A DNA stretch of 64,000 nt, taken from the NCBI GenBank assembly GCA_004020315.1, contig SAQG01000024.1, positions 1 through 64,000 on the forward strand, in the 5' to 3' direction. The position numbers and the translations under genes are program-made. The notes beneath the pieces are model-generated. The model was not told the DNA's origin and made no database searches. It saw only the letters and a program-made list of their open reading frames with translations. This DNA comes from Mesorhizobium sp. GTDB lineage: Bacteria; Pseudomonadota; Alphaproteobacteria; Rhizobiales; Rhizobiaceae. Positions 17,203 through 28,343 of the stretch are shown piece after piece (the first letter of the stretch is position 1; each line of letters begins with the position of its first letter).

Positions 17203-18513
17203 ATGAAACTTCGCACGCTCACCCTGGGTCTGTTGTCGGCCAGCACCCTTGCGTTCGCCGCGCATGCCGAATCCATCACCATCGCCACCGTCAACAATGG
17301 CGATATGGTCCGCATGCAGAAGCTGACCGACGACTTCACCGCCAAGAACCCTGATATCCAGCTCCAGTGGGTCACGCTCGAGGAGAACGTGCTGCGCGAG
17401 CGCGTCACCACCGACATCGCCACCAAGGGCGGCCAGTACGACGTGATGACCATCGGCACCTATGAGGTTCCGATCTGGGCCAAGCAGAACTGGCTGCTGC
17501 CGCTCGACAAGCTCGGCGACGACTACGACGTCAAGGACATCATCCCGGCCATCGCCAACGGCCTGTCGGTCGACGGCAAGCTTTATGCGGCACCGTTCTA
17601 CGGCGAAAGCTCCTTCGTCATGTACCGCAAGGACCTGATGGAGAAGGCCGGGCTGACCATGCCCGACGCGCCCACCTGGGACTTCATCAAGCAGGCCGCC
17701 GAGAAGATGACGGATCGCGCCAATGGCGTGAACGGCGTCTGCCTGCGCGGCAAGGCCGGCTGGGGCGAGAACATGGCCTTCCTGACCGCTATGTCGAACT
17801 CCTTCGGCGCTCGCTGGTTCGATGAGAACTGGAAGCCGCAGTTCGATCAGCCCGAATGGAAGAACACGCTGCAGTTCTATGTCGACCTGATGAAGGCCAA
17901 TGGCCCGGAGGGCGCATCTTCGAACGGCTTCAACGAAAACCTGGCGCTGTTCCAGCAGGGCAAGTGCGGCATGTGGATAGACGCCACCGTCGCTGCCTCC
18001 TTCGTCTCAGACCCGAAGAACTCCACGGTCGCCGACAAGGTCGGTTATGCGCTGGCGCCCGACAATGGTTTGGGCAAGCGCGGCAACTGGCTGTGGGCGT
18101 GGTCGCTGGCCATTCCCGCCGGCACGCAGAAGGCTGACGCCGCTCAGAAGTTCGTATCCTGGGCAACCAGCAAGGACTATCTCGAGCTCGTCGCATCGAA
18201 GGAAGGCTGGGCCAATGTTCCGCCCGGAACGCGCTCCTCGCTGTACGCCAACCCGGAATACCAGAAGGCGGCGCCGTTCGCCAAGATGACGCTGGACTCG
18301 ATCAACGCCGCCGATCCGACGCATCCGACCGTCAAGCCGGTGCCCTATGTCGGTGTCCAGTTCGTCGCCATCCCTGAGTTCCAGGGCCTTGGCACCACTG
18401 TCGGCCAGCTGTTCTCGGCGGCACTCGCCGGCCAGACGAGCGTCGACGACGCTCTGAAGCAGGCACAGGACGCTGCCACCGCGACGATGACCGAGGGCGG
18501 TTATATCCAGTAG
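17203..18513 (+). CDS. smoE: Sugar-alcohol ABC transporter, substrate-binding protein
   Basis: A 436-residue periplasmic binding protein of the extracellular solute-binding family 1, with a signal peptide MKLRTLTLGLLSASTLAFAAHA cleaved before ESITIATVNNGD. The PFYGESSFVMYRKDLMEKAG segment and overall length match sorbitol/mannitol binding proteins. The start ATG at 17203 follows GGGAGGAA. It heads smoE-F-G-K-S and mtlK. The downstream enzymes indicate uptake of sorbitol, mannitol or a pentitol; the exact substrate cannot be read from sequence. Confidence 0.93.
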   Translation: MKLRTLTLGLLSASTLAFAAHAESITIATVNNGDMVRMQKLTDDFTAKNPDIQLQWVTLEENVLRERVTTDIATKGGQYDVMTIGTYEVPIWAKQNWLLPLDKLGDDYDVKDIIPAIANGLSVDGKLYAAPFYGESSFVMYRKDLMEKAGLTMPDAPTWDFIKQAAEKMTDRANGVNGVCLRGKAGWGENMAFLTAMSNSFGARWFDENWKPQFDQPEWKNTLQFYVDLMKANGPEGASSNGFNENLALFQQGKCGMWIDATVAASFVSDPKNSTVADKVGYALAPDNGLGKRGNWLWAWSLAIPAGTQKADAAQKFVSWATSKDYLELVASKEGWANVPPGTRSSLYANPEYQKAAPFAKMTLDSINAADPTHPTVKPVPYVGVQFVAIPEFQGLGTTVGQLFSAALAGQTSVDDALKQAQDAATATMTEGGYIQ

Positions 18514-18558
18514 GCTCCTCCCGGTGCCGAAAGCCGGTTGCCCATCATGGCCGGCAGG

Positions 18559-18586
18559 GGCCGCCCGAATCCCAGTTCGGGCGGCC
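18559..18586 (+). other. Intercistronic hairpin after the binding-protein gene
   Basis: GGCCGCCCGAA (18559-18569) pairs perfectly with TTCGGGCGGCC (18576-18586). It has no T-run, so it is more likely an mRNA stabiliser or partial terminator giving excess binding protein over permeases, a common design in ABC operons. Confidence 0.6.
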
Positions 18587-18631
18587 ACCTTCAAACTCTG
18601 AAAATTTGGCTAACCTCGAAGGGTGACCGTC

Positions 18632-19492
18632 ATGGCTACTCAGCAGACCCGTTCGCTTGCCCGCTTCATGATGGCGCCCTCCGTGGTGCTGCTGTTCGTC
18701 TGGATGATCGTTCCGCTGGCATTCACCCTGTGGTTCTCCTTCCAGCAGTACAATATCCGCGACGGGTTCGTAGGCTTCTCGAATTACGCTCTTTTCTATT
18801 CCAACCCGGCGTTCCTGCAGTCGATCCTCAACACGCTTGCGATCGTGGGCAGCGTGCTTTTCATTACGGTGGTCGGCGGCATCCTGCTGGCGCTCCTGCT
18901 AGATCAGCCGATATGGGGACAGGGCATAGTCCGCATCCTCGTCATCTCGCCGTTCTTCGTCATGCCGCCGGTGGCTGCACTTGTCTGGAAGAACATGATC
19001 ATGCATCCGCAATACGGCGTCTTTGCCGACATTGCGCGCTTCTTCGGCGGGCAGCCGATCGACTGGTTCGGGCAGTATCCGCTCACTGCGATTATCATCA
19101 TCGTCGCCTGGCAGTGGCTGCCGTTTGCGACATTGATCCTTTTGACCTCGCTTCAGTCGCTAGACAGCGAGCAGAAGGAAGCCGCCGAGATGGACGGTGC
19201 CGGCTTCGTCAGCCGCTTCATCTATTTGACGCTGCCGCACATGTCGCGCGCCATCACCGTCGTCATCCTGATCCAGACGATCTTCCTTCTGTCGGTCTAT
19301 GCCGAGATCCTTGTCACCACCAATGGCGGCCCGGGTTACGCCTCCACCAACCTGCCCTTCCTCGTCTACCAGAAGGCACTGCTGGAGTTCAAAATCGGTC
19401 AAGCATCCGCCGGCGGTATTCTTGCCGTCATTCTCGCCAACATCGTCGCCTTCTTCGCCATGCGCGCGGTCGGCAAGAACCTGGACAAATAA
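18632..19492 (+). CDS. smoF: Sugar-alcohol ABC transporter permease
   Basis: A 286-residue inner-membrane permease with six expected spans and the EAA loop KEAAEMDGAGFVSRFIYLTLP that contacts the ATPase. The segment PFFVMPPVAALVWKNMIMHPQYG is typical of the first permease of MalF-type polyol importers. It starts at ATG 18632; a GTG three codons earlier is possible. The second permease begins 11 bases after its stop. Confidence 0.92.
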   Translation: MATQQTRSLARFMMAPSVVLLFVWMIVPLAFTLWFSFQQYNIRDGFVGFSNYALFYSNPAFLQSILNTLAIVGSVLFITVVGGILLALLLDQPIWGQGIVRILVISPFFVMPPVAALVWKNMIMHPQYGVFADIARFFGGQPIDWFGQYPLTAIIIIVAWQWLPFATLILLTSLQSLDSEQKEAAEMDGAGFVSRFIYLTLPHMSRAITVVILIQTIFLLSVYAEILVTTNGGPGYASTNLPFLVYQKALLEFKIGQASAGGILAVILANIVAFFAMRAVGKNLDK

Positions 19493-19503
19493 GGGAGGAA
19501 ACG

Positions 19504-20328
19504 ATGGCACGTGCAGTCAGCACCCAGCACAAGACGATCGCGACCGCGGCCGCCTGGATCGTCGCCCTGCTGATCTTCTTCCCGATCCTTTATACGATCA
19601 TCACCTCGTTCAAGTCGGAGCAGGAGGCCATCCAGGGCTTCAACCTGTTTCCGTCGGGAACCACGGAGAGCTATATCGCGGTCGAGGCGCAGAACGGCTA
19701 CTTCAAGTTCTTCCTCAACTCGGTGTTCCTGTCGGTCGGCTCGACCATCCTGGCCTTGCTCGTCGCCATACCGGCGGCCTGGTCGATGGCGTTCTCGCCG
19801 GGCAAGTGGACCAAAGACATTCTGATGTGGATGCTTTCCACCAAGATGATGCCGGCGGTTGCCGTGCTGTTCCCGATCTACCTGATCTTCCGCGACACCG
19901 GATTGCTCGACAGCCGCATCGGCCTGATGATCATGCTGATGCTGATCAACCTGCCGATCGTGGTGTGGATGCTCTACACCTACTTTCGCGAAATCCCGGG
20001 CGAGATCCTGGAAGCGGCGCGCATGGACGGTGCATCGCTCTGGAAGGAGATCGTTTACGTGCTGGCGCCGATGGCGGTGCCGGGCATCGCCTCGACGATG
20101 CTGCTCAACATCATCCTGGCGTGGAATGAAGCGTTCTGGACGATCAGGCTGACCACCACCGAGGCCGCGCCGCTCACTGCCTTCATCAGCTCCTTCTCCA
20201 GCCCTCAAGGGTTGTTCTGGGCCAAGCTGTCGGCGGCCTCGACGCTGGCGATCGCGCCGATCCTGATCATGGGCTGGTTCAGCCAGAAGCAGCTGGTGCG
20301 CGGCCTGACCTTTGGCGCCGTGAAGTAA
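19504..20328 (+). CDS. smoG: Sugar-alcohol ABC transporter permease
   Basis: A 274-residue MalG-type permease with six spans and the EAA loop EILEAARMDGASLWKEIVYVLAP. GGGAGGAAACG precedes the ATG. It pairs with the upstream permease to form the channel for the polyol importer, and the ATPase gene follows after 47 bases. Confidence 0.93.
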   Translation: MARAVSTQHKTIATAAAWIVALLIFFPILYTIITSFKSEQEAIQGFNLFPSGTTESYIAVEAQNGYFKFFLNSVFLSVGSTILALLVAIPAAWSMAFSPGKWTKDILMWMLSTKMMPAVAVLFPIYLIFRDTGLLDSRIGLMIMLMLINLPIVVWMLYTYFREIPGEILEAARMDGASLWKEIVYVLAPMAVPGIASTMLLNIILAWNEAFWTIRLTTTEAAPLTAFISSFSSPQGLFWAKLSAASTLAIAPILIMGWFSQKQLVRGLTFGAVK

Positions 20329-20375
20329 CACCGCCGCAAGCGAACGACGGACAATAACCCCTCGGGGAGGAAACC

Positions 20376-21380
20376 ATGGGAAACATCACGCTCAAGCACG
20401 TCACCAAGTCGTTCGGGTCGACGGTCATCATTCCGGGCATCGACCTGGTCATCGAGAACGGCGAGTTCGTCGTCTTCGTCGGCCCGTCGGGCTGTGGCAA
20501 GTCGACGCTGCTGCGGCTGATCGCCGGGCTGGAGGACACCACCGCCGGCACCATCAACATCGATGGCCGCGACGTCACCGGCGAGGCGCCGGCCAAGCGC
20601 AAGCTGGCCATGGTGTTCCAGTCCTATGCGCTCTACCCGCACATGACGGTGGCCAAGAACATCGCCTTCCCGCTGAAGATGGCGGGGGAGGACCAGGCGA
20701 CCATCGATCGGAAAGTGAAGGACGCGGCGCGCATCCTGAACCTCACCAACTATCTCGATCGCCGCCCCGGCCAGCTCTCCGGCGGTCAGCGCCAGCGCGT
20801 CGCCATCGGCCGCGCCATCGTGCGCCAGCCATCGGCTTTCCTGTTCGACGAACCTTTGTCCAACCTCGACGCTGCGCTGCGCGGCACCATGCGGCTGGAG
20901 ATCAGCGAGCTGCATCATCAGCTCAAGACGACGATGATCTACGTCACCCACGACCAGGTTGAGGCGATGACCATGGCCGACAAGATCGTCGTGCTCAATG
21001 CCGGCAACATCGAACAGGTCGGCTCGCCGATGGAGCTCTACAAGACGCCGAAGAACCTGTTCGTCGCCGGCTTCATCGGTTCGCCCAAGATGAACCTGAT
21101 CGAAGGCGCGCCGGCGGCCAAACATGGCGCCAAGACCGTCGGCATCCGCCCCGAGCATATGAACATCTCGACGACTTCAGGCGAATGGAAAGCCACGGTG
21201 GGTGTTGCCGAGCATCTCGGCTCCGACACGTTTCTACACGTTCAAGCCGACGGTGTCGGACCGCTGACGGTGCGCGCCGACGGCGAACTGGCCGCCCATC
21301 ACGGCGACACGATCTATCTGACGCCCGACAAGACCAAGCTGCACCGCTTCGGCGCCGACGGAAAGGCTATGATGCAATGA
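20376..21380 (+). CDS. smoK: Sugar-alcohol ABC transporter ATP-binding protein
   Basis: A 334-residue ATPase with Walker A GPSGCGKST, Q-loop MVFQSYALYPHMTV, signature LSGGQRQRVAIGRA, Walker B FLFDEPLSNLD and the H-loop VTHDQVEAMTMADKI. The C-terminal 100 residues form a TOBE/regulatory domain (TVGIRPEHMNIS), as in MalK and UgpC. Its stop overlaps the ATG of the following dehydrogenase (ATGA), coupling transport to the first catabolic step. Confidence 0.95.
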   Translation: MGNITLKHVTKSFGSTVIIPGIDLVIENGEFVVFVGPSGCGKSTLLRLIAGLEDTTAGTINIDGRDVTGEAPAKRKLAMVFQSYALYPHMTVAKNIAFPLKMAGEDQATIDRKVKDAARILNLTNYLDRRPGQLSGGQRQRVAIGRAIVRQPSAFLFDEPLSNLDAALRGTMRLEISELHHQLKTTMIYVTHDQVEAMTMADKIVVLNAGNIEQVGSPMELYKTPKNLFVAGFIGSPKMNLIEGAPAAKHGAKTVGIRPEHMNISTTSGEWKATVGVAEHLGSDTFLHVQADGVGPLTVRADGELAAHHGDTIYLTPDKTKLHRFGADGKAMMQ

Positions 21381-22147
21381 GGCTCGAGGGTAAATCGGCG
21401 CTGATCACCGGATCGGCGCGCGGCATCGGCAAGGCGTTCGCCGAAGCCTATGTCCGCGAGGGAGCCACGGTCGCCATCGGCGACATCAATCTCGAAGCTG
21501 CGGAAAAGACCGCTTCGGAGATCGGCGGCAACGCTTACGCGGTGAAACTGGACGTCACCAACCTCGCTTCGATCGAGGCAGCGGTGAAAGCGGTCGAGAC
21601 AAGGGCCGGCGGGCTGGACATTCTGATCAACAACGCCGCTCTGTTCGACCTGGCGCCGATCGTCGAGATCACCAAGGCGAGCTACGACAGGCTGTTTTCC
21701 GTCAATGTCGCCGGCACGCTGTTCATGCTGCAGGCCGCCGCCCGCTCGATGATCGCGGCTGGGCGGGGCGGCAAGATCATCAACATGGCGAGCCAGGCCG
21801 GGCGCCGCGGCGAGGCGCTGGTTGCCGTCTATTGCGCCACCAAGGCCGCCGTCATCTCGCTCACCCAGTCGGCCGGGCTAGACCTGATCAAGCACCGCAT
21901 CAACGTCAACGCCATCGCGCCCGGCGTCGTCGACGGCGAGCACTGGGACCATGTCGATGCCCTGTTCGCCAAGTACGAGAACCGGCTGAAGGGAGAGAAG
22001 AAAAGACTGGTCGGCGAAGCCGTGCCCTATGGCCGCATGGGCACGGCGCAAGACCTCACCGGCATGGCAGTGTTCCTGGCCAGCGACGACGCCGAATACA
22101 TCGTCGCCCAGACCTACAATGTCGATGGCGGCCAGTGGATGAGTTGA
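21377..22147 (+). CDS. smoS: Sorbitol (L-iditol 2-) dehydrogenase, SDR family
   Basis: A 256-residue short-chain dehydrogenase. The NAD site is ITGSARGIGKAFAEAY, with Asp in IGDINLE favouring NAD; NNAALFD follows, the catalytic Ser is in INMASQAGRRGE and the YxxxK is YCATK. PGVVDGEHWDHVD is typical of the sorbitol dehydrogenase SmoS, which oxidises sorbitol to fructose and galactitol to tagatose. It is coupled to smoK and followed by a perfect hairpin before mtlK. Confidence 0.93.
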   Translation: MRLEGKSALITGSARGIGKAFAEAYVREGATVAIGDINLEAAEKTASEIGGNAYAVKLDVTNLASIEAAVKAVETRAGGLDILINNAALFDLAPIVEITKASYDRLFSVNVAGTLFMLQAAARSMIAAGRGGKIINMASQAGRRGEALVAVYCATKAAVISLTQSAGLDLIKHRINVNAIAPGVVDGEHWDHVDALFAKYENRLKGEKKRLVGEAVPYGRMGTAQDLTGMAVFLASDDAEYIVAQTYNVDGGQWMS

Positions 22148-22160
22148 GGGGGCGAAGGCG

Positions 22161-22193
22161 CTCTTCTCCCCGTCTCCTCCACGGGGAGAAGAG
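22161..22193. repeat. 13-bp perfect palindrome between smoS and mtlK
   Basis: CTCTTCTCCCCGT (22161-22173) pairs with ACGGGGAGAAGAG (22181-22193) across 7 bases. The CTTCTCCCC/GGGGAGAAG core is a widespread rhizobial intergenic repeat. In the transcript it would form a hairpin that could reduce or protect downstream mtlK mRNA. Confidence 0.75.
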
Positions 22194-22218
22194 CCGTCCC
22201 GCCAAAGGATAAAAGCAG

Positions 22219-23697
<1,479 letters not shown>

Positions 23698-23737
23698 GAT
23701 CGGCTCAATCATGAAGGCCCGCCGATGAAGGCCAGCA

Positions 23738-24421
23738 ATGACGCCTGACCTGGTCATTTTCGACTGCGACGGCGTGCTGGTTGATAGCGAGGGGCTGTCC
23801 GTTTCGTCGCTGCTTAGCATGATCACGCTCGCCGGCGGCAGTGTCAGCGAGGATGCCGCCTATGAGCATTTCCTCGGCAAGAGCATGAAAAGTGTCCGCG
23901 AAATCCTCGGCCGCGACTTCGGGCTTGATATCACCGACCAGCACCTGAGCGAGATGCGCGTCGAGCTGATGCGCAAATTTCGCGAGGAGCTGAAACCGAT
24001 CCCCGGCATCGGGCAGGTTCTGCCGAGGCTTGCCATGCCCTGCTGCGTCGCCTCCTCCGGCACGCTGGACCGTATCCGCTATGCGCTCGACCTCACCGGG
24101 CTGCTCGGGCTGCTCGAGCCGCATCTGTTCAGCGCCGCCATGGTGGCTCGGGGCAAGCCGGCGCCGGACCTTTTTCTCCACGCAGCCGCCAACATGGGGG
24201 CAATCCCGCAAAACTGTCTCGTCGTCGAGGACAGCCCGGCCGGCGTCGCGGCGGCACGGGCGGCGGGCATGCGCGTCCTTGCCTTCACCGGCGGTTCACA
24301 TGCCGGCAGCCCGGCACTGAAAGCGCGGCTTGCGTCGAGTGAACCGGACTTTATATTCGCTGACATGCTGCAATTGCCGGATCTGATTGCAGGCCTGGGA
24401 GCGAGAGCAAGAACACCTTGA
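23738..24421 (+). CDS. HAD-superfamily phosphatase
   Basis: A 227-residue HAD subfamily IA protein. Motif I is VIFDCDGVLVDSE, motif II CVASSGT, motif III Lys is in ARGKPAPDLF and motif IV is VVEDSPAGVAAARAAG. It probably removes phosphate from a sugar phosphate such as a hexitol or pentulose phosphate. It sits between mtlK and the FGGY kinase; its stop overlaps the kinase's TTG start (TTGA), so the two are co-translated. Confidence 0.88.
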   Translation: MTPDLVIFDCDGVLVDSEGLSVSSLLSMITLAGGSVSEDAAYEHFLGKSMKSVREILGRDFGLDITDQHLSEMRVELMRKFREELKPIPGIGQVLPRLAMPCCVASSGTLDRIRYALDLTGLLGLLEPHLFSAAMVARGKPAPDLFLHAAANMGAIPQNCLVVEDSPAGVAAARAAGMRVLAFTGGSHAGSPALKARLASSEPDFIFADMLQLPDLIAGLGARARTP

Positions 24422-26004
24422 CGAAAAGTTTCGTTTGTGCGGTCGATGTCGGCACCGGGAGCGCCCGTGCGGGCATTCTCGACACCAGAGGCACCTTGCT
24501 CGGTCGCGCCGAGCACCCGATCGTCATGAACCGGCCGAAGGCCGATCACGCCGAGCACGATTCGCAGGATATCTGGTCGGCGGTCGGCATTGCCGTGCGC
24601 GCCGCCCGTGAAAAGGCCGGCGTGGCAGCTGAGGACATTGTCGGCATCTCTTTCGACGCCACCTGCTCGCTGGTGGTGCGGGGCAAGGATGGTGGCCAGC
24701 TCAGCGTATCGGTGTCGGGCGAAAGGCGCTGGGACACCATCGTCTGGCTCGATCACCGCGCCATTGCCGAGGCCGATGAATGCACCGAAAGCCGCCATCC
24801 CGTGCTCGACTATATCGGCGGCGTCATGTCGCCGGAAATGGAGACGCCGAAGCTGATGTGGCTGAAGCGCAACCTGCCTGGAACGTGGAATGAAGCCGGC
24901 TATCTATTCGACCTCACCGACTTCCTGACATGGAAGGCGACCGGGTCGCTCGCCCGTTCGCAATGTACGCTGACCGCCAAATGGACCTATCTGGCGCATG
25001 AAGAGACCGGCTGGCGGCGCGATTTCTTCCAAGCCGTCGGGCTCGGTGATCTTTTCGAGCATGGCAATCTGCCGGAGAAGGCCAGCCCGATCGGCGCCGA
25101 TATCGGCCGGCTGAGCGCGCAAGCTGCGGCCGAGCTTGGCCTGACCGAACAATGCCGGGTCGGCGCCGGCGTCATCGACGCCTACGCCGGCGCGCTCGGC
25201 GTGCTCGGCGGCTTTGCCGGCGATGAAACCAACATCGGCCGGCATCTGGCGCTGATCGCCGGCACCTCGAGCTGCGTCATGGCGATGTCGCCCGACCCGC
25301 AACCCTTTGCCGGCGTCTGGGGCCCGTACTATGGCGCGGCGCTTCCCGGCCTGTGGCTGTCGGAAGGCGGCCAGTCCGCCACTGGCGCGCTACTCGATCA
25401 CATCATCCGCTGGCACGGCGCCAGCGGTGAGCCGGACGCCGCCATGCACGCCAGGATCGCCCGGCGCGTGGCCGAGTTGCGCGCCATAGAGGGCGAGAAT
25501 CTTGCTGGAAGGCTGCACGTGCTGCCGGATTTCCACGGCAACCGCTCGCCGCTCGCCGACCCGCATGCCGTCGGCGTGATCAGCGGGCTGACGCTGGATT
25601 CCTCCTTCGACAGCCTGTGCAAGCTCTATTGGCGCACCGCCGTAAGCATCGCGCTAGGGGTGCGCCATGTGTTGGAAGCTCTGAACGAGAACGGCTATCT
25701 GATCGACACGCTGCATGTCACCGGCGGTCACACCAAAAATCCGCTGCTGATGGAGCTTTATGCCGACGCCACCGGCTGCACGGTGGTCGAGCCGCTCGCC
25801 GACGAGGCGGTGCTGCTCGGCACCGGCATGATCGCCGCGACCGCCGCCGGTCTTTTTCCCGATTTGAACGCCGCCTGCGTCGCCATGCAGCAGGGCGGCA
25901 AGACGCGAGAGCCCAATCCGGCGGCCGCCGGCCGGTTCGACCGCGACTATCGCGTGTTTTTGGAAATGCACCGGCAGAGGCAGGCGCTGGACGCGATCAG
26001 ATAG
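24418..26004 (+). CDS. FGGY-family pentulose kinase (D-ribulokinase-like)
   Basis: A 528-residue sugar kinase with two actin-like domains. The N-terminus has CAVDVGTGSARAGILDTRG and the substrate-side ISFDATCSLVV; the ATP side has IAGTSSCVMAMS and HVTGGHTKNPLLMELYADATG. The layout, with WLDHRAIAEADE and ESRHPVLDYIGGVMSPEMETPKLMWL, matches the FGGY pentulose kinase group that includes D-ribulokinases, rather than xylulokinase or glycerol kinase. The TTG start overlaps the HAD gene. Together with the dehydrogenases it suggests that pentitols such as ribitol or arabitol are also used. Confidence 0.87.
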   Translation: MTKSFVCAVDVGTGSARAGILDTRGTLLGRAEHPIVMNRPKADHAEHDSQDIWSAVGIAVRAAREKAGVAAEDIVGISFDATCSLVVRGKDGGQLSVSVSGERRWDTIVWLDHRAIAEADECTESRHPVLDYIGGVMSPEMETPKLMWLKRNLPGTWNEAGYLFDLTDFLTWKATGSLARSQCTLTAKWTYLAHEETGWRRDFFQAVGLGDLFEHGNLPEKASPIGADIGRLSAQAAAELGLTEQCRVGAGVIDAYAGALGVLGGFAGDETNIGRHLALIAGTSSCVMAMSPDPQPFAGVWGPYYGAALPGLWLSEGGQSATGALLDHIIRWHGASGEPDAAMHARIARRVAELRAIEGENLAGRLHVLPDFHGNRSPLADPHAVGVISGLTLDSSFDSLCKLYWRTAVSIALGVRHVLEALNENGYLIDTLHVTGGHTKNPLLMELYADATGCTVVEPLADEAVLLGTGMIAATAAGLFPDLNAACVAMQQGGKTREPNPAAAGRFDRDYRVFLEMHRQRQALDAIR

Positions 26005-26030
26005 GCTCGAACAAGCCTGCAATGCGTCTG

Positions 26031-26609
26031 CTATCTCTGGTTCCATCGCCGGATGATTGGTTCGCTAAGGTCGTGGTCATAGCCGAGTACGCTTGTGCTG
26101 GCGGTATCCAGCACGAAGAGGGCGCCATCTTGCGGCGGCAAGCCGAGCCAGCGCGCAGCCAGCACCCTCAGGAAATGCGAGCTTGAAAACACCAGGACAT
26201 GGCCGTTGACGTCACGCAGCTCGTCGACGATCCGATCCGCCCTTGCGCCGACGTCGTCTGCCGCCTCGCCGTCAGGGCAGCCGTCGCGAAAGAGACGCCA
26301 GCCGGGGCGTTCGATGCGGATCTGCTTTGTGGTCAGCCCCTCGTAAGCGCCGTAGTCCCATTCCGCCAGATCGGCCTTCTTCACGCCGGCCGAACCGAAG
26401 CCGGCCAGCATACAAGTCTTGAAGGCGCGCTGCGACGGGCTCGACCAGACGGCCTGGAACGAAAGGCCCTGCAACCGCTCAGCGACCCGCCCGGCGGCCT
26501 CCTCGCCGGCTGGCGTCAGCGGTATGTCGGTCCGCCCGGTATGCTTTCCGGAGGCGCTCCACTCCGTCTCGCCATGTCGAACCAGGTAGATTTCAGGAAA
26601 CGCGCTCAT
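26031..26609 (-). CDS. Histidine phosphatase family protein
   Basis: A 192-residue protein with the phosphohistidine motif LVRHGETEWS near the N-terminus, the second-site LPLTPAGEEAA-like region and the later His in VLVFSSSHFLRVLAARW. It resembles cofactor-independent phosphoglycerate mutase/alpha-ribazole phosphatase relatives. I start at MSAFPEIY (26609); the frame is open upstream. It is convergent with the kinase gene. Substrate unknown. Confidence 0.85.
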   Translation of the reverse strand: MSAFPEIYLVRHGETEWSASGKHTGRTDIPLTPAGEEAAGRVAERLQGLSFQAVWSSPSQRAFKTCMLAGFGSAGVKKADLAEWDYGAYEGLTTKQIRIERPGWRLFRDGCPDGEAADDVGARADRIVDELRDVNGHVLVFSSSHFLRVLAARWLGLPPQDGALFVLDTASTSVLGYDHDLSEPIIRRWNQR

Positions 26610-26739
26610 CCTCATGCCTTTCGATGAACTCTGATATGATGCCCGCTCCCTCAGATCGGCCAGCGACGCAACCATAGCGGCTTCTACGCTCTCTCCAAAT
26701 AGGCGGGCCAGACAGGGGGGATTGAGACCCTACGCCTTG

Positions 26740-26765
26740 CTGGCTCAACTCTTCCTCTGAGCCAG
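26740..26765. terminator. Hairpin in the 26.6-26.9 kb intergenic region
   Basis: CTGGCTCA (26740-26747) pairs with TGAGCCAG (26758-26765) around a 10-base loop, followed by CCTCTTG with only a weak T content. It could be a terminator or a leader hairpin for the exporter gene. Otherwise the 292 bases between 26609 and 26902 hold nothing I recognise. Confidence 0.35.
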
Positions 26766-26901
26766 CCTCTTGTCATAGCTGCCCGTTTCGTAGACAAGCC
26801 GTGCTGTTAATGCGGAATCCGGGCCGATCACGGCCATTTTCCGCGCTGAGACGTGGCTTCCGGCTTTTTAGCCGACGCGCCGCAATCGGATAGGCGAAAA
26901 A

Positions 26902-28305
26902 ATGTCTGCGATCGAAGCCGGCGCTCGCGCGCCGGAAAACCTTTGGCGTCAGGAAATCAGGGCGACGCTGGCGCTCGCCTGGCCGATGGTGCTCACCAAT
27001 CTCGGCCAGACCGCAATGACCGCCACCGATGTCATGATGATGGGGCGGCTGGGTCCGGACACGCTGGCCAGCGGCGCGCTCGGCGCCAACCTCTATTTCA
27101 TGCCGCTTATCTTCGGGCTCGGCCTGATGCTGGCGACCTCGCCGATGATCGCCACAGAACTCGGCCGCCGTCGTCACTCCGTGCGCGATCTGCGCCGCAC
27201 CGTGCGGCAGGGCCTGTGGCTGGCGATCCTAATCTCAATCCCGATCTGGATATTTCTCTGGTACGGCGAGGCCGTGCTGCTGGCGATGGGTCAGGAAACG
27301 GCGCTGGCGCATCAGGCCGGCATCTACCTGCGCTGGCTCGAATGGGCGGTGCTGCCCTTCTACGGCTATATCGTCTTGCGCTCGTTCATCTCGGCGCTGG
27401 AGCGGCCAGGTTGGGCGCTGGTCATCGTCTTCGTTGCCGTTGCCTGCAACGTCTTCTTCAACTGGGTGTTCATGTTCGGCAATCTCGGCGCCCCTTCGAT
27501 GGGCATTGCCGGCTCCGGTCTCGCCACCACGTTGTCCAGCGTGCTGATGTTCGCCGGCATGGCGGCGGTGGTGATGCTGGAGCCGAAGTTTCGCCGCTAC
27601 CAACTGTTCGGGCGCTTCTGGCGGGCCGATTGGCCGCGCTTCAAGGGCCTGCTGCGCCTCGGCTTGCCGATCGCCGGCCTTCTCGCCTTCGAGGTAACGA
27701 TCTTCAACGCGGCGGCCCTTCTCATGGGTCTGATCGACGCGGCCTCGCTCGCGGCGCATGCCATCGCCATCCAGATCGCTTCGGTCAGCTTCATGGTACC
27801 GCTCGGCCTCAACCAGGCGGCGACGGTGCGCGTCGGGCTCGCCCATGGCGCCGGCAATCCGGAAGGTGTTTCCCGCGCCGGCTGGACCGCTTTTGTCATC
27901 GGCGTCTCGTTCATGGCGCTGATGGGGCTGGTGATGATCCTGTGGCCGCAGCTGCTGATCAGCGCATTCATCGATCTTGGCGACCCGGCCAATGCCAGGG
28001 TGATCGGGCTTGCCGTGTCGTTCCTGGCTTTTGCCGCGCTGTTCCAGATCTTCGACGGCGCGCAGGCCGTGGCCGCCGGCATGCTGCGCGGCCTGCACGA
28101 CACCACGGTGCCGATGATCTATGCGGCGATCGGCTATTGGGGCATCGGCCTGCCGCTCGGCGTGCTGCTCGCCTTCTATTCCGGGCTCGACGGCGTCGGC
28201 ATCTGGATCGGCCTGTCGTTGGGGCTGGCGGTGGTGGCGGCGCTGCTTCTGGCGCGCTGGCTGCGGCGGGACAGGATCGCGCCGCCGTTTTCCTTTGGGC
28301 ATTGA
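26902..28305 (+). CDS. MATE family multidrug/sodium exporter (NorM-like)
   Basis: A 467-residue inner-membrane protein with twelve expected spans arranged as two MatE repeats. The first repeat has AWPMVLTNLGQTAMTATDVMMMGRLG; the second begins near residue 255 with LRLGLPIAGLLAFE. Length and pattern fit NorM-type exporters of cationic drugs driven by proton or sodium gradients. It stands as a single gene; the downstream lipoprotein gene is convergent. Confidence 0.92.
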   Translation: MSAIEAGARAPENLWRQEIRATLALAWPMVLTNLGQTAMTATDVMMMGRLGPDTLASGALGANLYFMPLIFGLGLMLATSPMIATELGRRRHSVRDLRRTVRQGLWLAILISIPIWIFLWYGEAVLLAMGQETALAHQAGIYLRWLEWAVLPFYGYIVLRSFISALERPGWALVIVFVAVACNVFFNWVFMFGNLGAPSMGIAGSGLATTLSSVLMFAGMAAVVMLEPKFRRYQLFGRFWRADWPRFKGLLRLGLPIAGLLAFEVTIFNAAALLMGLIDAASLAAHAIAIQIASVSFMVPLGLNQAATVRVGLAHGAGNPEGVSRAGWTAFVIGVSFMALMGLVMILWPQLLISAFIDLGDPANARVIGLAVSFLAFAALFQIFDGAQAVAAGMLRGLHDTTVPMIYAAIGYWGIGLPLGVLLAFYSGLDGVGIWIGLSLGLAVVAALLLARWLRRDRIAPPFSFGH

Positions 28306-28343
28306 TGAAACGGCGTCGTCGCGAAGGAGGGCGATCGTGATGT